DNA from: Lichtheimia corymbifera B2541
Lineage: Eukaryota; Mucoromycota; Mucoromycetes; Mucorales; Lichtheimiaceae
NCBI GenBank assembly: GCA_000697475.1
Contig: JNEU01000831.1
Coordinates: 1 to 56,853 of the forward strand
Length of the DNA stretch: 56,853 nt
Direction: 5' to 3'
Program-made: the position numbers and the translations under genes
In this document: positions 37,526-48,977 of the stretch, piece after piece
Position numbering within the stretch: position 1 is the stretch's first letter
How the letters are laid out: each line of letters starts with the position of its first letter
The notes under the pieces: model-generated
Database searches by the model: none
What the model saw: the letters and a program-made list of their open reading frames with translations, nothing else
Told to the model about the DNA's origin: nothing

Positions 37526-39098
37526 ATGCCGAACGCTGATACATCCATGCCACAAAGCATGTGGTCTCGCACTGTTTATGTTGTTGCCTTTGTTTGGTTA
37601 CTGCTCCTATGGTTACTAGTCTGGTCATGGCGAGATGACGGCATCGTCCCTACAAGCGAACGAGAATCAGATGGCCCTACCAATGTCATTGCCCCCATTG
37701 AGCCCTTGATTACGATACCAGAGGATATGGGTACCTTGTGTACCTCGGACACCTACAACGTTGGCCAGTGGGTACGACGAGAGAAGCTGTTGCGTGCCGA
37801 TAAACCAAGCGACATTGAAAAGGTTGCTGGATACCACTGCAGTGGTGGATTCCCTCACAAATGCTATCGACGTCTTGATGAAGGAAACGAGTTCAATCGA
37901 AGCAAACACATGTAAGAAACAACAACAACAACAGTAGAGTGATCAACCCAGGACTTACATATATAATGTTAGTATGGATTATGTATGGGAGCCATCAGGA
38001 TGTGAACTTGTACCCTTTGATGCCAAACGATTTGCTGAATACCTAAGCAACCATCCTCTCGTCTTTGTGGGTGATTCGATCAATCAACTGGAATTTGAAA
38101 GCATGGGATGTTTATTGGGCGAGAAACTCACGTCTCCACCGGGTGATACTCAGCTGTCAGGAGGTGATCGTAACATGTGGGTGAGCCAATTTGTCCATCA
38201 AGATAAACTCCATGTTGAAGGTGCTGTCACTATGGCCTATTTACGTTCGGATTACTTGGTGCGTCTTGACGATTTCAAGCTTATGGAACCCAATGATGAT
38301 GAAGGCTATATCATTGGTAAGGGTACCAATTTTCCATGGTAAGTCAATCGATTGGTAGCGCCACAATGGGTTGCCGATTATCCTAACGACGGAGACTGGA
38401 TCTATAATAGGGTGCATGCTCTTCCACGGTTTGATCATATTGTCATCAATACGGTAAGTAAGGGAGACAAGGAGTATAAGGGAAAGAGACACTCAATTGG
38501 GTTGTTGTTGTTTCATAGGCTGCTCATTGGCACACGGATCTAAAATGGGGCCCCAATGAATCCGACAAAGAAATGATGGATGCTTATCGTCGAGCTATGC
38601 GCATTATTTTTGATTATTTGCAACGCAATCTCAGACCTGTCCAACGTGTTTGGGTACGAAGCACTCCTTATGGTCATGCCAAATGCTCCAGATACACTGA
38701 GCCCAGCAAGACACCCTTTGCCCCCACACGCAAGGAAGGCGAATTCCAATGGGACATGTTTGAAAAGATGGATCAAGTTTGGAAGGTAAATCAAATGACA
38801 TATAGGAAGGGGGAGGTCATTGTATGGGAAAATTGACAATGTCTTAACTAGGAAATGATTGATGAAGCCCAAGACTATCGCATTCGATTCTTTAATGTAT
38901 CAAATATGGCTAATCTTCGTGGTGATGCACATTCAAGACCCGATTCAGATTGCTTGCACACTTGTTTACCAGGTAAATTGGTTAGCATGGTATAGAGAGA
39001 GTGTGTGTGCCTAACCTATTTGAACATTAGGCCCTGTCGATGATTGGAACAAGTTGCTCTTTCATGAAATTGCCAGGGAGGCTGCTGGATCAGCTTAG
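37526..39098 (+). CDS. PC-esterase / trichome-birefringence-like (TBL) type II membrane protein
   Basis: Predicted Golgi polysaccharide O-acetyltransferase/esterase of the PC-esterase (TBL) fold. Six exons: 37526-37911, 37973-38316, 38359-38453, 38519-38785, 38852-38972, 39031-39098, giving 426 aa. One N-terminal membrane anchor (YVVAFVWLLLLWLLVWSW) precedes a lumenal domain with a Cys-rich start (LCTSDTYNVGQW, HKCYRRLDEG), YVWEPSGCELVPFD, the catalytic LVFVGDSINQLEFESMGCLL (GDS) and, near the end, DSDCLHTCLPG then DDWNKLL, where Asp-x-x-His completes the site. Intron 2 is only 42 bp; using the next GTAAGT donor breaks the frame. Acceptor polysaccharide unknown. Convergent with GMF, 47 bp apart. 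Confidence 0.88.
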
Positions 39099-39145
39099 CG
39101 AAATTTCGATTCTCTCCTCTTCTTTATTGCATCCTTTTTCCTTTA

Positions 39146-39931
39146 CTACACGTGCTTTAGCTGGCTATCGAGATACTCGGCCGTAAGCGTTTCAGGTTCT
39201 CGAATATCAATACCCTGCATTTCACATTGTTAGACATTAGGCCTGTGTGTAGGAAAAAGTAATAATAAAATATATAAAAAAGGACTTACCCGGTGGATGT
39301 CAATGGTATCTTGGAGAAAAGTCTTGGCAGAAGCATACTGTTGTTGGATAAATTAGGATAAGCATGAGTTTTACACATCCACTACTTTACCAGCATGCTA
39401 ATCTCGGTCTTGGCCGTGGAGGGTGACCAGTAAATGAAGACCAGTGGAAAGTTCTTTCGACCATCGGTATGTTGTAACTACAAAAAGACAAGAGTCAATA
39501 CACAAAGCACACACGCATTACGGGTGTAGGACAATTACCTCGTAACTGAGAATGATAAAGCGTGGGCTATTTTCGGGAAGCTCTAATCGACACCATCATC
39601 ACTATGAGTACAGAGCCTGTATCCATGCCAACCAACCAAGCAACCTACCTTCAACCAAGTCTTCTATAGAGATATTATCATACACCTCATCTTCCACAAT
39701 CTGGAGCTGTTTGCGATCGATTTGCACTATCCAACATGAGTGTCTCGTTCCCATGGTGGCATTGACTCTTGCTTACAAACGAATGCTGCATTGCCGCTCG
39801 AGTACTTTGCAAAACGGAACTGCTTAATCTTTTCAACCAAGGCAGGGTCAATATCACAGGTAGACTAGTCAACACATAAATAAAGTGGGTGAGCGACTTG
39901 TAGTTGTTATCGGTATTTTCTGTCGTACCAT
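39146..39931 (-). CDS. GMF1: Glia maturation factor (GMF), ADF/cofilin family
   Basis: Binds the Arp2/3 complex and promotes debranching of actin filaments. Seven exons: 39931-39929, 39864-39777, 39726-39649, 39582-39539, 39477-39391, 39337-39290, 39214-39146, giving 138 aa, the usual GMF length. The first coding exon is just the ATG, immediately followed by GTACGA. Landmarks match human GMF: DPALVEKIKQFRFAK, IDRKQLQIVEDE, ELPENSPRFIILSYE, HTDGRKNFPLVFIYWSP, MLYASAKTFLQ and GIDIREPETLTAEYL. The ADF-H fold is complete. The split start codon and six introns in 417 coding bases make it easy to miss by ORF calling. Confidence 0.93.
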
Positions 39932-40425
39932 ATTGCTGAGGTGTTAAAGTGGAAAGGGATAATGAAATTGACCAGAAGACGCGACGTGTGCTGCTTTATC
40001 ACAGCGGATGTTTCTTAACCCCTCCTTCTCGTTGCTACATGTCGTCAATCAACGATACATCACCTTTTGGATGAAGGATATTGTATTTAAAGGAGAGGCA
40101 GTAATTTATCGTATCATGTGACTTTATTGATTTGACCTAAAAGAGGCCCTGTCTCGGAAGGAGTGCGCCTCTGGTTGTGCCCTTTCTCATCATTGTAACA
40201 AGTACTTTGATGATGCCAAATTTCTTTATTGATTGGGCATGTCGATATGGAAGTAAAGGCCGCTGATGGCATTATTCCTTGACGAGGACGCATTGCATTA
40301 TCACACCTTGGCTCTTTCTTAGAGAAACAGGTTTAATTCAGGCGTAGACGCCCCGACCAATCTGTCAGTTTATGCAGCATCCTCTTTCTTGTTTGTGTTT
40401 ACAGAAATGCCCACGCCCACCGTGT
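39932..40425. other. Intergenic region between divergent GMF and a tiny-protein gene
   Basis: No sustained frame. The promoter of the gene at 40526 is at the right end. Confidence 0.5.
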
Positions 40426-40428
40426 ACA

Positions 40429-40434
40429 TATAAA
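40429..40434 (+). promoter_or_regulatory. TATA box of the tiny hydrophobic protein gene
   Basis: TATAAA lies 92-97 bases before the ATG at 40526, the same spacing as in the PC-esterase gene. The leader is C/T/A-rich. Confidence 0.5.
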
Positions 40435-40525
40435 CAAGATGTTGTCGCCTGCTATCGTACGCCACCCATCTCTTTCTTCCATCACATCACTCTTTGATTG
40501 ATTATACGCGCCCCAAATCCAAAAC

Positions 40526-40722
40526 ATGGTACGCATTTCATGTCATGTAATCCTGTGGACTAAGGCTAACACTGTGGCCCATTCACAGAGCACTCCTTTA
40601 CTCTCATTGTCATTGTTGTCATTGTGGTCCTTTCTTTACATATTGGCTTAATTGTTCTCTCATCAAGCATTTATGGGATGTGTTATTTCCAATCGATAAT
40701 TATGGCGTTCTTTGTCAATTGA
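40526..40722 (+). CDS. Tiny hydrophobic protein, 44 aa, with a split start codon exon
   Basis: Exon 1 is the ATG at 40526-40528, followed by a clean intron (GTACGC donor, GGCTAACAC branch, CACAG/AG acceptor). With the acceptor ending at 40590, exon 2 (40591-40722) encodes FTLIVIVVIVVLSLHIGLIVL and a second hydrophobic part, total 44 aa. With the acceptor two bases earlier the protein would stop after about 21 residues (STPLLSLSLLSLWSF), also hydrophobic. TATA box and start spacing mimic a real gene. I cannot assign a family; proteolipid-like subunits of membrane complexes are comparable in size. It could also be the 5' remnant of a longer gene. Confidence 0.4.
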
Positions 40723-41033
40723 TCGATCAGCAAGTCAAAAAGGAACATGCTCTGAATCTCGAACGTACTAGTGTTGCTCTTGGTGTAAGAATTGACCGTT
40801 GTAAGGAAGGATGGTTTGCCAAGCGCATGTTGTTGCCGTACTTGTGGGGCAACAAGTCTCCCCTGCAAGTACGATTCGAACTTATCATCAATATTGTTAA
40901 TGGAGGATTGGCGACGCTTAAATCCACTTACGACAACGAGGTCGACCTCGCAACAGTAGGGTGGGAGGAATCATCATTGGCCAGCCCATTGGTTTCAGCA
41001 GGCGACAACCTGTGCCCAAAATATAGAATGTAA
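40683..41033 (+). other. Open frame without recognisable identity
   Basis: About 117 codons are open from 40683 to 41033 with no ATG at the 5' end; the frame extends upstream through KHLWDV. It contains GWFAKRMLLPYLWG. No family, promoter or splice support is seen, and it overlaps the end of the tiny-protein exon in another frame. Listed as an unexplained open stretch only. Confidence 0.15.
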
Positions 41034-41690
41034 TTGTCCAGCGTTTTGGATGATTCGACACCACTGCATTCATGTCACACGGGTGCTCTGCCGTTTATAC
41101 GGGGTAGCAAATGATTCACCCCTTTTGCACACCCTTAATCCGAGCACAGAGGTAAGCTGATTTGATTGTGAGAAAATCCATTATCAACACTAATCGGTGT
41201 AGAATCGCTAGCTATTGTTACAATTGCCAAATAAACAATAATCACATTGTATTTGCAAGATTTTTGAATGACTTGGGATTAGCTACTCATTATGGGAAAT
41301 GGATGATGGAACTTGAAATGTTTAGCCTTGCGCATGTAGCCATCACGGTGGATGAGAGTCAAACTAGAAAGTTGTATTTTCTTTTCATCAGATTGATTTC
41401 AGTGTTTCAAAGGATATTGGTAGACGCTTTACCATATTATGGCCATGGCATAGAATATACTTTCCAAGTTGGTATGGATGAAAGCACATACGGTCCAGAG
41501 GTATCATTGTGTCATTGTATTCGTGGTTGCTGTCTTCATAAACATCGTTCATCCATGACTGCAAAATAGCTACTGTATGGTGGCTCGAGCATTCCAATAC
41601 CGACCACGGATTTAAAGCACCTTTCGTCAAAGATATGAGCCCATGCGTCAATTTTCCTTGAATACATGACATTGCTTGTTTTATTACCTG
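41034..41690 (-). repeat. Repeat family R2, copy D (partial, inverted)
   Basis: 41495-41650 matches, in inverted orientation, the 'cattgtattc(t/g)ggttgctg', 'tccatgactgcaaaatagct' and 'aaagcacctttcg' modules of copy C (10870-10985). 41040-41110 may hold another piece. It is 30 kb from the other copies and stands alone in gene space, which supports mobility of the family. Confidence 0.65.
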
Positions 41691-41958
41691 ACGTATGATG
41701 CTAGCTTCACTGGGAAGTCCGCTCTATATGCTGTTATTAGCTCGTGTTACACGTAACGACGATCTTAGACACAATAAATTTGGAGAAAATGGAACACATT
41801 TATAATAGTAGAAGATATCAAGACAACAAAACATGATGACAAAATACGATAACAGGGTAAAAAGTATATACAGTGTTAGAGCGGGTGGTGAATGAATAGA
41901 TATCGCGGTGGTTGAGAGGGAAGGAGAAGGAGGTGAATGGTGCAGTGTTGTATGCCAT

Positions 41959-43022
41959 TTAGAAACCTGGGTTTTGTTGTTGCTGTTGTTGATCACCTAT
42001 GTGAAGAGGGAAAAAAAGGGATCGTGTTAGCAAGTTAAGAACAACCCATATTGCCGCTCTTCTGCTTACCTTTGAAGGCTGCTAATCCAATCAAGATACC
42101 AGCCACAAAGAAAATCAAGCTGATCATGAACCATAAGGCACCCCATACTCTGCTCGACATGCATCCACCACACATTTTGGCAAACTTGGACGCGTCCGAT
42201 TCATGCACTTTTCGGAAAACAAGATCATCGAGGATATCCCAAAGGCAATAAAGACATGACATGACACTATACAATGAGGGATGATGAGCATGGTGCATAC
42301 CGTGATTGACCTCCACCACGGACCACTTACCCGACAAATAATACAAAGTACTTGAGACCCACACCATTGGCCACGAGCCATAGCAAAACGATCAAGCCAA
42401 TGAATAACAATCCGATACCACGCGTCAACCAGTTCTTGGCCCACCACAATGTGAATAGTAGACACACGCCCAAAAAGATGGAAGCCACTTTGGAAGCCAA
42501 CACATCAAATCCACACATGACAAGGATGGCACCAATAAGTGATGAACCGAGGTAACCGGCAGGCAACGTACACATCGGGATACCGCCACGCTATCCGTGA
42601 TCCGATTAGCCTTTTTGTGTATGCGCACACAACCATAATGAGCCCCCCTCGCCAATACAACTTACAATATGCGTGACACCACCTTCATTAGGGTCAATTT
42701 CCAATCCTTCAATACGGCCACAGGTCAAACATCCAACAATAGCATGTGAGAACTCGTGTAAACCAACGGTCAACAGCTATTACTGTAGATGTGAGCAACC
42801 ATCCACTTGATCAACCTGATAAATCCTTACCTTGAAGGGAGCCAAGACGTGTTTAATAATAGGCATGTTCCAAAGTATAAGAATAGCGGCCACATAGACA
42901 CCAATGATAATGAGCGTTATGCGTTGATCGTCGGTAGGCGTCAGTCGATTGGTCACGTCATCTTGCACAGCTTGACGTGCGACAAGGTAATGCTCATAGC
43001 TGGTCTGATCAATGGGCGCCAT
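41959..43022 (-). CDS. Peptidase M50B-like integral membrane protein
   Basis: Predicted membrane metallopeptidase-like protein (M50B-like family; role in fungi not established). Five exons: 43022-42831, 42776-42666, 42590-42331, 42266-42070, 41996-41959, giving 265 aa. After one N-terminal helix (ITLIIIGVYVAAILILWNM) comes the zinc motif in LLTVGLHEFSHAIVGCLTCG (His71, Glu72, His75), then IDPNEGGVTHI and RGGIPMCTLPAGYLGSSLIG, as in the family. Several further helices follow, with an intervening SCLYCLWDILDDLVF segment that can supply the third ligand (Asp). The C-terminus is short and Gln-rich. Catalytic activity is inferred from the intact HExxH. Confidence 0.88.
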
Positions 43023-44470
43023 GAGAAGAAGAAAAAGTAGTAGTGAAAGAAGGACAAAGGAAAAGAGGCACCACCCAAGATTAACTGCATCTGTATTCGG
43101 TAAAGATCATGTTGCTTTTTTTAACCTATGCTTGGCACTCACCCCACCTGAGTTATAAATCCAGGAGATGCGCTGTTCCAGGCACACGCGACCTCCAAAC
43201 AGCTCACTTGTGTAACATCAAAACATGATCGACGAAAGTAGGAGTTGCTGGACCTTATTCACCTCTTTTTATGCAAGGGATGCTGTGATAGAATAAGCCA
43301 TTATTATGAATCCGTTACTAGCTTGTACATAAATGACTTGATAATAAAGACCGTCAACCTCCTTTAAAGACTTCACCTTTTACATAGGAGCACACACCTA
43401 TTATCCTTATTTCGTTTGCTTGCAAGTTTAACATCTTCGAAAGATGCACGTGATTCAGCACTCGGATTGCTGGTTGCTGCATTACCAGCATGCAATGGTG
43501 CACGTACCTGATGCACTTGTCGCATAAGATAATATGTATGCTTGCATTGCAGTGCGCTGTGAGGCATGTCACGGCCTAATACATAGCTACATCATCTTTT
43601 CATCTGAACGATCCTTGACAAGGTGTCGGTTGTATATATATTAGATGGTCGTCTGCTACCCGGGTACCTGTATACACAGCTTCTTACCACCCTCACAGCC
43701 GTAATTGCATGGATGCTCTTGTGACATGCATTGGAGGGTATGCATTATTACCAGACAACAGAATGCCATCTAATTCGTCAATGTCTTTTAAGGAGGCGCG
43801 AAGGATTTTGAAAAGGAATAAGGAATTTGGTGAGCGTATATAAAGCATGATTTGATGAAGGAATATGTCATCTACTACGATAGCGACATGATAAGGAAGA
43901 CTAGGAATGCTGTAAATCTTTTCAGAGAGGGTTGCCTAGCAACGAAAGAAAAACAATTGTGGATGTCGCCATTTTGCAAGTGCCATTGTTCAAAGAGCTA
44001 TGGCGTGATAAAAGAAGGCTGATGCATGAACATTCTTTCCATGATCGATTGAAGCATGTGACGACAGTAAAATGAAAAATGAAACGAGGGCATAGTGACA
44101 CAACAGGTCACCTGTGTTACCATGGCACAAAGAACATCGAAGGATCGCCGCTTTTTTCTTTTTTGCATTGTATGATGATTCCGAGCCGTAGCAAGAGAGG
44201 AGCACATTATTGACGAGAAACTGTATTATAATGATGATGAATCGGATGACTTTACGGGATAAGATAGTAATGCTACAATGCCATTGAAAAAGGCTGTTGC
44301 ATTGCCAGGGTGTAGCAGGTAGGAGATGGCTTTGCTTTCCTTTCCATGTCGAGTTTGACTGATCTGAGTTCTGATCTTGATTTCTTTTCAGGTGATCCAG
44401 AAAAGAATGATAGGAGGGAGGTGAAAGCAAGATGTTGTGGTACAGTGGTAACGCCTCTGCATTTTTAGTT
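43023..44470. other. Intergenic region, 1.4 kb
   Basis: It holds the M50B-like gene's upstream region and several long but unconvincing open frames (for example 43990-44430, minus) with low-complexity composition. No gene, RNA or repeat is supported. Confidence 0.45.
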
Positions 44471-44471
44471 C

Positions 44472-44930
44472 AATACCTGGTGCATCCCACAGCATCACCA
44501 GTGTGACTTTAAGAACGAGAAAACCAAAGTCGCCTTTCATGGCAAGTGGCGCCCCAACTCACCAAAAACAGTGTACTTTGAAGGATGGCTGCGCCCAAAT
44601 CATGTTCTCTATTTTGACGATGCCATCATTATGCAACATGCGTTTGCCAAGTTGTCCCTTGAAGAAAATAATGCCCACCTACGTAGTACCCTAGGTGATG
44701 GATCAATGACACGTTTCGCTTTTATGAGGACAAAAGCCAGAATCCAAGAAATCTTTTTTTACAACAACGGGTGCAAGCATGATGGTGCAACCCATGGGAA
44801 TGCAAAGGTTGCAGCATCAAGCGTAGTCAGAATGGCTCTTAAAGCGTTAGATCGATTGCACAAACTCAAGAAAAAGCTTTGCCATTGTCTCACCGAAACG
44901 GCTCAGCCCTCATTCTGGATACATACATAA
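44472..44930 (+). CDS. Unrecognised ORF, possible gene remnant or 3' exon
   Basis: Directly after a TTTTTAG (stop or splice acceptor), an open frame of about 150 codons starts FNTWCIPQHHQCDFKNEKTK and continues through KWRPNSPKTVYFEGWLRPNH and YFDDAIIMQHAFAKLSLEEN to a basic helix (LKALDRLHKLKKKL), stopping at 44930. Composition is protein-like and no stop interrupts it. There is no in-frame ATG until well inside. I do not recognise the family. It may be the last exon of an unrecognised gene or a fossil; the kelch gene starts immediately downstream. Confidence 0.35.
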   Translation, partial: NTWCIPQHHQCDFKNEKTKVAFHGKWRPNSPKTVYFEGWLRPNHVLYFDDAIIMQHAFAKLSLEENNAHLRSTLGDGSMTRFAFMRTKARIQEIFFYNNGCKHDGATHGNAKVAASSVVRMALKALDRLHKLKKKLCHCLTETAQPSFWIHT

Positions 44931-45016
44931 TGCAAAAAGAACGCTTCAGCTTGTTCTTTTTCTCATATCTCTCATTTCTTTTTTCTTTCGTGTTCCTTTT
45001 ATCAAAGAAATCAGGC

Positions 45017-48000
45017 ATGACAGGGAGACACAATACTGGCGTCGTCCTTTTTATGCTGCTGCTGAATCTAGCAGTGACAGCAGTATGGGGCAGCTATCCA
45101 GTAGCCACGGAGACCAATGAAAAAATCCCAAGAGTGTTGGGCGCAACAGCTTTTACGATCGACAATGTCATGTATGCGTATGGTGGCGACGACCGAAACA
45201 ACGACCTTACCAATCATTTTTCGGCGTTTTCGTTTGATGCGACCACAGGCGATCTTATTTACAAAGCTCTTAATGAATATGGCCCACATGTGACATTTCC
45301 AGAGATTGTTGTTATGCCTGATAATGCATCATTCACGTTATTTGGCGGAAGGTATCTAGATACCCAGTTTGATGAAGCACCCATGCACGCCTATCATTAT
45401 ACGTTTGAAAACGATACATGGTCACCTTTGCCCGTTACCTTGCAACCTGACGACAATACAACCATCCCTCGTGCTCGGCAAAATTTCAAAGCTGTGATGG
45501 CATCAGATGGCCTTGTTTATATGCTTGGTGGTTTTAGAGGTCCTTTTAATATGAGTCCACACCATGACTTTTGGTCATATGATCCCTCAACGGGTGCATT
45601 TACGAATCGTCCCTACCCTGGTTTCACCCTGGATAGCTATACTGCCACGGCTCTTCCGTAAGTGCCATCTTTCTCTTATATTGACTTTTAGGCAACATAC
45701 AATCGTGCTAACTTTGGTTGCTTTATAGCGATGGTAGAATTGTTTACCTAACAGGGAGACTCTTTGTGCCACCAGCAGAAGGCATCCCCACTCCAGGCGA
45801 CATGGCAATAATCTACCATACAAACGATGGTACCTGGGAAAATGTCACCATTGACACGACCCATAGCACTGGTCCAGCAGAACCAACCACGTCAGCTACA
45901 GCAGTTCTCGGCCCTGAAAAACGATACATTTACTTGTTTGGAGGTGAGATGTTATACGCTACTATAGTCTTTCTGTCGAAACAAAGGGCTCATGGTTCTA
46001 TGCTATGTAGGTGATGATTTCTTTGCCGCCTATAACCGTACTTTTTACAACAACTTGTACGTGCTTGATACACAAACGTGGACGTGGTACGAACCTGAGA
46101 TCCAAGGAACAGCACCCATGCGTCGCTCATTTGCCACCAGTGCCTTGATCACCAATGAATATGCGGTATTTGCCTTTGGTAGGTTGACTAAACCTATCGT
46201 CAAGGACTACTATGCTCATTTATCTCACTAATCACAGGTGGCCTCAATACTGAATATACCAGCAATATGGACGTGCTTAAATTACCCACCGTCAATAGCA
46301 ATGGTGATCTTGATTTATCATCGGGTAAATGGGTGACCAACGTAGTGACAGATGAAATCGAGGACATGAATGCATCACCTGAAGGGCTCAAAGGAGGGAT
46401 CATTGCAGCCATTGTGGTCGTGGTTGTGGTGGCTGTATTGATTATGGCTGCCATCTTGTATCGATTCCGACACCGTGCTAAACGTATTATTATGCGTATC
46501 CATTATGACATCTGGAATCCAAGGTATGTACATATGAATCTATGTTATCAAATCTCTGACCTTGTACTAATGCTTATGATATACATAGAACTGGAGAGCC
46601 ATTATGGGCAGAAACATTGCGATTGGTATCCAAGGTCCTACTTCTCTTTTTGTTTGTGGCCTTTTTCGTCTTCGTTCTATTACAGGTGCTGCGAAGCCCA
46701 AAGGCTACCTTTACCATCACGACTATGGCTCCTGGAGGTTTGGTCGCCATCCCAGGTATTATACATAAGGCTCGCATATCTACATGTGTGCTCATATCAA
46801 TTATACATAGATATCCGATTCTGCTTTGAAGGTTTCCCAATCATAGTACAAGCGGATACCCAGCGTCCTAATCGCACGTACCCACTTGTGAGCTGTGACA
46901 CCGATGCAGGTGTCACCTGCATTGATAACATTCAACCTTTGGATTTATCTATCCACTCTCCTTATTTTGTGAACAATCTTGGCAATTTGACATGTTATCT
47001 TTTCCGCCCTGGTGATATGAAATTGGCACCTGAATCGATGCCACAGACGAACAATGGATCTCGCTTACACTTTTCATTTTACGTTGCGGGTGATGGTCTT
47101 GCCGCGGGTCGTACACATGTCACTGTCTATCCTCCGGGACGTGATCCCAATGCCTATGTATATTTTGACGACAGGAACCAAATTTTATCCGAGCAAGACG
47201 TCAAGCAATGGATTGAGCAAGATCGTAATGATTTTGAATCGCAAACCGTGATTGATTTTGCACCCTTGGATCGATCTTTTGTTGAATACCAGCTTGTGAA
47301 TCAAGAATTCCTCCAAGATGTAGGATGGAATTATGTGGGCTTTTCACCCGTGCTCAACATGACACCATCGATCACCGTGACCGAACGTACACAATCACAA
47401 GATCCAGCCAACCAGCAACCCAACCTAAATCAAGGCGTCATGAACGAAATGTATATCAAATCAGCTACGCCAACGACGCTGGTAGAACGTGAACAAAAGA
47501 TCTTTTCGCTTTTGAATGCACTTGGTTTTTTGGGTGGTCTATTTGGATTGTTCATTGCATTCCAAACGCTCGTGTTTGGTTATCGTGCAAGATCACCTTT
47601 TGGATTGATCCATCGTTGGTCATTCGGTAGTATGCGTCGTTCGATTTCGGATGGGCTTAAAGATCGCTTCAGCATCAATTCATCCACCACGGCAGTCCCA
47701 CTTGTCACCCCTGTGCATCAGCGGTACTCACTCGACTTGAGAAACTATGGTCCAGCACCTTACTATGATGACAACAAGAGCGTATTGAATGACATGGGAT
47801 CCACCCATACGAGTGATAGCAGCAGTAATCAGCCTCCAATGCAACAACAGCATTATCATCATCCCACTGGGGCAGTGTTTGCATCTGATGAAAGCCGTCG
47901 TCTTGCTAATGTGGAGGATCGTATGCAGCTTATGGAATTGTTATTCAAATCTTACTATGTTGATGATGAAGTCTTCCGCACCCTTGACTTGGCTCTTAAA

Positions 48001-48303
48001 CAACGTGAGGATCAGCAACAACAGCAGCAACAGCAAAATCAAGCTCGCAACTCCCGTCGTAATTTTGCACAATTCATCCGTGGTAACAGTGCTTCTGGTG
48101 CACAACAAGAAGGCAAGCATGTTAGTAATGGTCAAAGAATAAGCGAGGATCATGGCTTGCGTCGACTCTCTACAAGCTCTTCCCTATCATCTGCTCCAAA
48201 CCCTTTCCAGACGATAGAAATGGCCCAACCAGTAGCGGCGCATGAAGAGCAACAACATCAGCCTCCTCGTGACACCACCACGGATAACAACAAGGCCGAC
48301 TAA
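45017..48303 (+). CDS. Large kelch-repeat membrane protein
   Basis: Probable secretory-pathway or cell-surface protein; function unknown. Six exons: 45017-45657, 45729-45943, 46011-46178, 46238-46523, 46589-46755, 46811-48303, giving 989 aa. A signal peptide (VVLFMLLLNLAVTAVWG) is followed by kelch-type blades (MYAYGGDD, FTLFGGRY, VYMLGGFRGPF, YIYLFGG, NNLYVLDTQTWTWYEPEIQG, VFAFGGLN). A membrane helix (GGIIAAIVVVVVVAVLIMAA) is followed by a second (VSKVLLLFLFVAFFVFVLLQ), an extracellular-type domain with four Cys (VSCDTDAGVTC) and a third helix (LLNALGFLGGLFGLFIAFQT). The C-terminal tail is Gln-rich and disordered. An upstream in-frame ATG (44930) would add a second hydrophobic stretch; the ATG giving a clean signal peptide was chosen. 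Confidence 0.82.
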
Positions 48304-48900
48304 AAAGCTGAACACACAGCGTTTATGGATATGCTACCATGTACATATTTTGTATGCCTTTTATCCTTATTCTATTGTAAGCTATCCTCCTCAACCTCGA
48401 TTAATATATATATGTACTTTTATCTCGAACAATTTTTGTGTCGTCTTGTGTAACTATGCAATGCAGAAACATGATGGAGATCTGCAAGCTTAGAAAGATA
48501 GGGTTGTCAACAATGAGAAGACTCTTTGTGATGCAGTTACCGCCCCTTTTATACCATACTAAAAACAATGAAATACCGTTCTTACTCAGTACTTTTATTA
48601 TTAATGTCTATGCAATACAAGCCGAGTAAGCTGTGCTGTGCTTGAATTGATCTGGAGGTGACACACATCCATTGTTAACTTGCCGCTCGATGTTGACGAG
48701 GATGACAATGGGGACGCATATATCCATGCTCGACTCTTTTTGATAAGCAATGTTCCAAGTGGTAGGCGTATTTACAGGGTTCATTTGAAAAGGAAGGTGT
48801 ATATCATGGGAGAGGGATATTGTGTGCGTGAGTGTTCCTAAAAATTCGAATTACATAAACCCTATTTCCCACCATCCCTTTTCGGAGAGAGCTACACACG
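48304..48900. other. Intergenic region before the acyl-CoA ligase
   Basis: No gene recognised; a 3' region with TATATATATG near 48405, then sequence leading to the promoter at 48901. Confidence 0.5.
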
Positions 48901-48908
48901 TATATAAT
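48901..48908 (+). promoter_or_regulatory. TATA box of the acyl-CoA ligase gene
   Basis: TATATAAT lies 70-77 bases before the ATG at 48978, followed by a CT-rich leader. Confidence 0.5.
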
Positions 48909-48977
48909 TCCCCATACATGAAGGGAGATCGGTTTCCTTCCGTTTACTTTTTCACCTTTCATCCGATTCGACTCGTT

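Noticed and set aside
43990..44430. 146-codon minus-strand frame
   Set aside because: Odd composition (poly-Ile, poly-Lys), no recognisable domain, no promoter; probably chance.
46267..48303. A single 678-codon open frame as a separate gene
   Set aside because: It reads through two introns of the kelch gene in a non-homologous frame; the spliced model keeps helices and phases consistent and joins it to upstream kelch exons.
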